The position numbers and the translations under genes were made by a program. Positions 51,079 through 54,460 of a DNA stretch of 54,460 bases are shown in pieces. The notes beneath the pieces were generated by a model, which was given only the letters and a program-made list of their open reading frames with translations, did not search any database and was not told where the DNA came from. Origin of the DNA: an uncultured Alphaproteobacteria bacterium (GTDB lineage Bacteria; Pseudomonadota; Alphaproteobacteria; CAAHEQ01; UBA3637); the NCBI GenBank assembly GCA_949282845.1, contig CASDQF010000014.1, forward strand, positions 1-54,460, read 5' to 3'. The stretch's first letter is position 1. Each line of letters opens with the position of its first letter.

Positions 51079-52103
51079 AAGTTAAAGCGGGTCAACTGAA
51101 AGCATTGGTTTCCGAGATTACGTCTTCTTTTAAAGGATTTTTGATTTATGGAACAGATGTCGGCGCTATAGATGAAGCGGCCACTCGTATTCAAAAGATG
51201 TTATCGGATAAAAAGCCGTTGGCTGTGACAGAATTAACAGTTGAGCGATTGCGAGAAACTCCGACTCTATTCTGGGATGAGGTTGGCGCATTATCTATGT
51301 TCGGCGATCGACATTTGATACGAATGAAAAATCCGACGGATACTTTTGCTAAGGAGTTGGAAACATATTTATCGTCAGATACGGGAGATGTATTTGTTTT
51401 AATCACTGCAGATAATTTGAATACAAAATCAGCCTTGGTTAAGTTATGCGATGAGGCGAAAAGAATAGGTGCTTTGGGATGTTATCCTCAGGAAGAGAAC
51501 GACATTCGAGCGACGATTTCGAGTATTTTATCTGAAAATGGTTTTGTGATTGAACCGGAAGCCTTAGTTTATTTGGCTCAGAATTTAGGAGCAGATAAAG
51601 GTATTACTTTATCTGAAGTGAATAAGTTAATGCTTTATATGGGGGATGAGAAACAAGTGACTTTAGCAGATGCTGAGGCTGTGATTGGAAATGGTTCTGC
51701 GGTTTCTATAGATGATTTAATGATGCATGTTTTATCTGGACAGGCTTCTTTGGTTCAAAGAGACTTTGAATTATTGCAGCAAGAAGGGATTGCGGCGGCA
51801 CAGATGACGCGAGCCTTTGTTTTGAAGTTAAATCAATTGCTTTTGGTTTTATCAAAGATGAAAAAAGGAGAGCCTGCCGATACAGCTATTCGAGGGACGC
51901 CACCATTTATTCCTTTTAAATATAGTTCTTTATGGAAACGTATTGTTTTAAGTTGGCCGGAAAGTTATACAATGGATGCTTTAAATATTATGTTGACGGC
52001 AGAAAAAGAGACAAAGAGTGGTTTGCCGGCTGATTTGATATGTAATCGAGCTTTAACTGGATTAACAGCCGCCGGTAAAAAATTTTTAGCAAGTCGGCGG
52101 TAG
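51075..52103 (+). CDS. holA: DNA polymerase III subunit delta
   Basis: A 342-residue clamp-loader subunit: N-terminal domain (FLIYGTDVGAIDEAATRIQ, about 20-38), LFWDEVGALSMFGDRHLIRMKNP, and the helical C-terminal region with IEPEALVYLAQNLGADKGITLSEVNKLMLY. There is no P-loop, as expected for delta. It opens the beta clamp with the tau/delta-prime complex. Last gene of the operon with the LeuRS-like gene and lptE. Confidence 0.92.
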   Translation: MKVKAGQLKALVSEITSSFKGFLIYGTDVGAIDEAATRIQKMLSDKKPLAVTELTVERLRETPTLFWDEVGALSMFGDRHLIRMKNPTDTFAKELETYLSSDTGDVFVLITADNLNTKSALVKLCDEAKRIGALGCYPQEENDIRATISSILSENGFVIEPEALVYLAQNLGADKGITLSEVNKLMLYMGDEKQVTLADAEAVIGNGSAVSIDDLMMHVLSGQASLVQRDFELLQQEGIAAAQMTRAFVLKLNQLLLVLSKMKKGEPADTAIRGTPPFIPFKYSSLWKRIVLSWPESYTMDALNIMLTAEKETKSGLPADLICNRALTGLTAAGKKFLASRR

Positions 52104-52122
52104 AAAATTGAAAGATATGATC

Positions 52123-52151
52123 AAAAAAAACGCTCCATTCGGAGCGTTTTT
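52123..52151. terminator. Bidirectional Rho-independent terminator
   Basis: The stem AAAACGCTCC / GGAGCGTTTT with ATTC loop is flanked by A- and T-runs; it serves holA and the convergent rpmJ. Confidence 0.85.
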
Positions 52152-52167
52152 ATCTTAACAATCGCGT

Positions 52168-52308
52168 TTATTTTTTTGTCGGCTTACCCTGACGCGCTTT
52201 ATAACGCGGGTTTACTTTGTTAATAATAAAGACACGGCCTTTTCTTTTAACAATTTTGTTGTTTTTATCGCGTTTAAAAGCCGCCTTTAAAGAGTTAACG
52301 ATTTTCAT
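52168..52308 (-). CDS. rpmJ: 50S ribosomal protein bL36 (zinc-free type)
   Basis: A 46-residue basic protein starting [17 protein letters not shown] with [22 protein letters not shown], the bL36 type common in Alphaproteobacteria. The Cys/His zinc ligands of classic bL36 are absent, which marks the C-minus (YkgO-like) paralog. Ribosome site AAGGTGG. Stand-alone gene. Confidence 0.93.
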   Translation of the reverse strand: MKIVNSLKAAFKRDKNNKIVKRKGRVFIINKVNPRYKARQGKPTKK

Positions 52309-52386
52309 AATACCACCTTACTTCATTTTATCGGAAACTTGAGAGGGTAAAATACAGGATTTTGAAAAGCTTGTCAACAAAAAACT

Positions 52387-53373
52387 TTATTTGTCGAAAA
52401 AACCAACGACTTCGATGTGTTTAGAATAAATAAATTGATCAACAGGGATAACTTGATGAAGTTGCCATCCGCCGTTTACTAAAAGGGCAGCATCTCTTGC
52501 AAAAGTTTGTGGGTTGCATGAGACCATAACAAGATGTTTTAGCTTCATTTCTGCCAAAATTCGACATTGTGCTTCAGCGCCTGCACGAGGAGGATCCAGG
52601 ACAACAGCATCGCTCTTTTGAATTTCTTCCGTAGTTAAAGGGTTTCGAAACAAATCTCGTTCTTCGGCGTCAATATTTTGTCGCCGAAGAGCTTTAATCG
52701 ATTCGCTCGTGGAATCGTAACCTTTAACGATGAAGCCAGCTTGATGCAACGGACGTGTAAAAGTTCCTTGACCACAAAATAAATCTAAGACGCGGTGGCA
52801 ACCTTCTAGTCCTTTTAAGACGAGTTTTATTAAAGTTTCTTCTCCGATTTGCGATGGTTGTAAAAAGACATCTGGAGGAAAGGGCAGCGCATGGAGCTGA
52901 TAAATCGGTTCGTCCTGATAATGAAAACGAGCAATGGCATTATTTTGGCAAAAGGTTGTTAGTGCTTCTAATTTGGTAAGAGGTAAGTTGTGTTCTTTAT
53001 CTTTCCAAACAACATCAATACCCCAAGGTGTATCCGTGACAGCTATATCTCCTGATGCATGTAAGGCTTTAACGACTTCTCTGAGAGGTTGAATCAGTTT
53101 TTCTAGAGAAGGCGTCAGAACTAAACATGACGTGATGGGTACAATAATATGACTTTTAATCGCATTGAAGCCGAATATTCCATTTTTCATGGCAAAAGTT
53201 GCTCGTCGACGTGTTCCTGAAGGAAGAGCAATGACATCATCAACAGGCGGTGTTAGACCTCGATGCCGTAAAGCTTCTATAACGACATTTTTTTTCATGA
53301 TGAGATAATCGGACGACGATAAATCTTGAAATAAACATCCTCCACATTTGCCGAAAAAAGGGCATAGTTTCAT
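52387..53373 (-). CDS. RlmC/RlmD/TrmA-family 5-methyluridine RNA methyltransferase
   Basis: A 328-residue enzyme. The iron-sulfur Cys cluster is at the N-terminus (CPFFGKCGGCLFQDL), and the SAM domain has VLDLFCGQGTFT. The catalytic Cys lies in MVSCNPQTFARDA, after the VVLDPPRAGAE motif. There is no TRAM domain, so it is shorter than RlmD. It methylates C5 of a uridine in rRNA or tRNA; the exact target is uncertain. It overlaps the upstream membrane protein by 4 nt. Confidence 0.88.
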   Translation of the reverse strand: MKLCPFFGKCGGCLFQDLSSSDYLIMKKNVVIEALRHRGLTPPVDDVIALPSGTRRRATFAMKNGIFGFNAIKSHIIVPITSCLVLTPSLEKLIQPLREVVKALHASGDIAVTDTPWGIDVVWKDKEHNLPLTKLEALTTFCQNNAIARFHYQDEPIYQLHALPFPPDVFLQPSQIGEETLIKLVLKGLEGCHRVLDLFCGQGTFTRPLHQAGFIVKGYDSTSESIKALRRQNIDAEERDLFRNPLTTEEIQKSDAVVLDPPRAGAEAQCRILAEMKLKHLVMVSCNPQTFARDAALLVNGGWQLHQVIPVDQFIYSKHIEVVGFFDK

Positions 53374-54104
53374 TTATTGCTCCGAGTTTTGGCAGCAATT
53401 GTTCCAGCAAAATGCAGGAGGATGAAAAACAAATAGATACGTACCAATAAATCAATTGTTAATAGTATTAAGTTAACAGCCCAGAAAAGTGTGGATTGTT
53501 CTAAATTGACTAAAGAAAAAGAAAGCCAATTTAAAAAGCGTCCCCAATAGGAAAAAAATAAACTTAATACAACCGTAGCACCCGTAATATCTAAGACATG
53601 TAGCCAGTTTTTTTTGAAATATTCAAAAGTGTGTCGGAACGCCGGCAATTTATTTTCAGGAAGCCGCTGAATGAATAGGAGATCATACGGAATGACAATA
53701 ATCAGTAAATAAGCCAGTAAAATAAATGCTGCCAGATGAGGAGTTGTCATGCTAAAAGGAAGAATAAGACATGTTCCCAAGACCATTAAACCAGATTGAC
53801 ATGCGACAAAAGAGAAGCCGGCTTTGAATAAACTTTTAAAAGAAATATCCTCCCATGGATTTTTTTTGTTTTCTTGGACATGGACAGCAAACATCAATCC
53901 GTGTCCTATAAAGAAAACAGCAAAGAATAGAAAAATAAACGAACTGATGACATTCTCGAAAAATAATATTTCTATTGATAAATCTTGGAAAAAAGGTCGA
54001 GAGAAAAGGAAAAAAAGGAAAGAATAAACCAACAAAAGACAAGCTGTCCAGCCTAAGACGGGACGACCACAAGTATCTTTTAAGAGTTTTTTTAGAAAAG
54101 ACAT
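53370..54104 (-). CDS. Polytopic membrane protein, 244 aa
   Basis: Six hydrophobic segments with short loops (about 18-36, 49-73, 91-112, 120-145, 172-190, 207-240) and a basic C-terminus (KTRSNK). No catalytic motif is recognised. It follows the partial membrane gene by 9 bp and overlaps the methyltransferase gene by 4 nt, so the three form one unit on the minus strand. Function unknown. Confidence 0.75.
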   Translation of the reverse strand: MSFLKKLLKDTCGRPVLGWTACLLLVYSFLFFLFSRPFFQDLSIEILFFENVISSFIFLFFAVFFIGHGLMFAVHVQENKKNPWEDISFKSLFKAGFSFVACQSGLMVLGTCLILPFSMTTPHLAAFILLAYLLIIVIPYDLLFIQRLPENKLPAFRHTFEYFKKNWLHVLDITGATVVLSLFFSYWGRFLNWLSFSLVNLEQSTLFWAVNLILLTIDLLVRIYLFFILLHFAGTIAAKTRSNK

Positions 54105-54113
54105 TTCGCCTCC

Positions 54114-54460
54114 TTATAATTTATGAAAATAGTTATCTTGATTTTTATTGTTATGAGCATCTAAAAAAGTATTATATTGTTCTTCAATAGGAGCCAAACG
54201 CTCAGGATTTGAAGCTTTAACATCACTTTGAGGTGTTTTTTGTTTTTGATAGACAAAGCCTGTTTGAGCAAATAAATGAGCGATTGTTGCAAAATAAGCG
54301 CTCCATAGGAAGAAAAAGAAAAATAAACCAAAAACATTTATCATCAGAGGAATGATTAAATCGTTTGACCACATAGGTAGATAATGTGTTAATATCAGCC
54401 ATAAAAACGCAAACGGGATTGTCGGCAGGAAAAACCATAATCTGGCCGGAGAAAATAAGA
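54114..54460 (-). CDS. Membrane protein, 5' end outside window
   Basis: The frame is open across the right edge (115 codons visible including the stop), so the ATG at 54374 is internal. Two TM helices are seen (WFFLPTIPFAFLWLILTHYLP region and INVFGLFFFFFLWSAYFATIAHL), with a polar C-terminal tail of about 50 residues. Genes 53370-54104 and this one may encode partners. Function not recognised. Confidence 0.7.
   Translation of the reverse strand, partial: LFSPARLWFFLPTIPFAFLWLILTHYLPMWSNDLIIPLMINVFGLFFFFFLWSAYFATIAHLFAQTGFVYQKQKTPQSDVKASNPERLAPIEEQYNTFLDAHNNKNQDNYFHKL

Noticed and set aside
1-54460. Insertion sequences, phage or integrative elements
   Set aside because: No transposase, integrase or phage genes, and no terminal inverted repeats or direct-repeat insertion sites were seen.

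Overview
This AT-rich window most likely comes from an uncultured, probably host-associated member of the Alphaproteobacteria. Class-level support comes from gene order and family type: tadA divergent from rluB-rsmD, ftsE-ftsX-DUF218-plsC, an MJ0042-type zinc-ribbon protein, grpE divergent from rph-rdgB, the lptE-holA pair, a short zinc-free type bL36, and an elongator tRNA-Met of the alphaproteobacterial form. Placement below class is inference. No phage, insertion sequence, integron or CRISPR array was seen.

Layout. 1-628 holds the 5' part of a cysteine-containing prepilin-like gene that runs off the left edge. 710-3755 is RNA/DNA maintenance (xseA, tadA, rluB, rsmD). 3805-8914 mixes an orphan protein, a D-lactate dehydrogenase-type enzyme, a HAD phosphatase, a glutaredoxin-like lipoprotein with an orphan helical partner, and a Nudix hydrolase. 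9054-10110 carries three related small lipoproteins. 10592-17715 is an efflux block: a complete RND tripartite pump operon, then a MATE exporter. 17675-22026 holds envelope genes, rpmB, tRNA-Met, an alpha/beta hydrolase and rplM-rpsI. 22321-24789 encodes an 822-residue protein with a prepilin-type N-terminus and 110 cysteines. It is followed by RNase P RNA, gpsA, lgt-DUF2062-pgeF, a long ankyrin protein and an outer-membrane beta-barrel. 31194-37092 (minus strand) is miaB-ybeZ-ybeY-corC with a transglutaminase-like gene where lnt often lies, preceded by a Sel1 protein and a zinc-ribbon protein. 37199-40074 is ftsE-ftsX-DUF218-plsC. 42144-44115 is grpE / rph-rdgB. 44102-49773 holds cca, a Nudix-like orphan, rnd, a nitroreductase, miaA and two more short prepilin-like genes. 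49833-52103 is an operon in which the usual leuS-lptE-holA order survives, but leuS is reduced to a 248-residue protein without its catalytic core. rpmJ, an RlmC/TrmA-type methyltransferase and two membrane proteins close the window.

The strongest leads are: (1) the core-less LeuRS-like protein fused in position to lptE-holA; (2) a family of prepilin-like proteins sharing a G|RSMIEML-type cleavage motif, two of them cysteine-bearing and homologous at DNA level in opposite orientation, scattered singly between housekeeping genes with no assembly machinery nearby; (3) a secreted transglutaminase-fold protein whose catalytic Cys is Ala. Many of the well-formed promoters (TTGACA/TATAAT-like, 16-18 bp spacing) and Rho-independent terminators could be read directly and are listed. 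All functional calls rest on motif recognition by eye; no database search was run.
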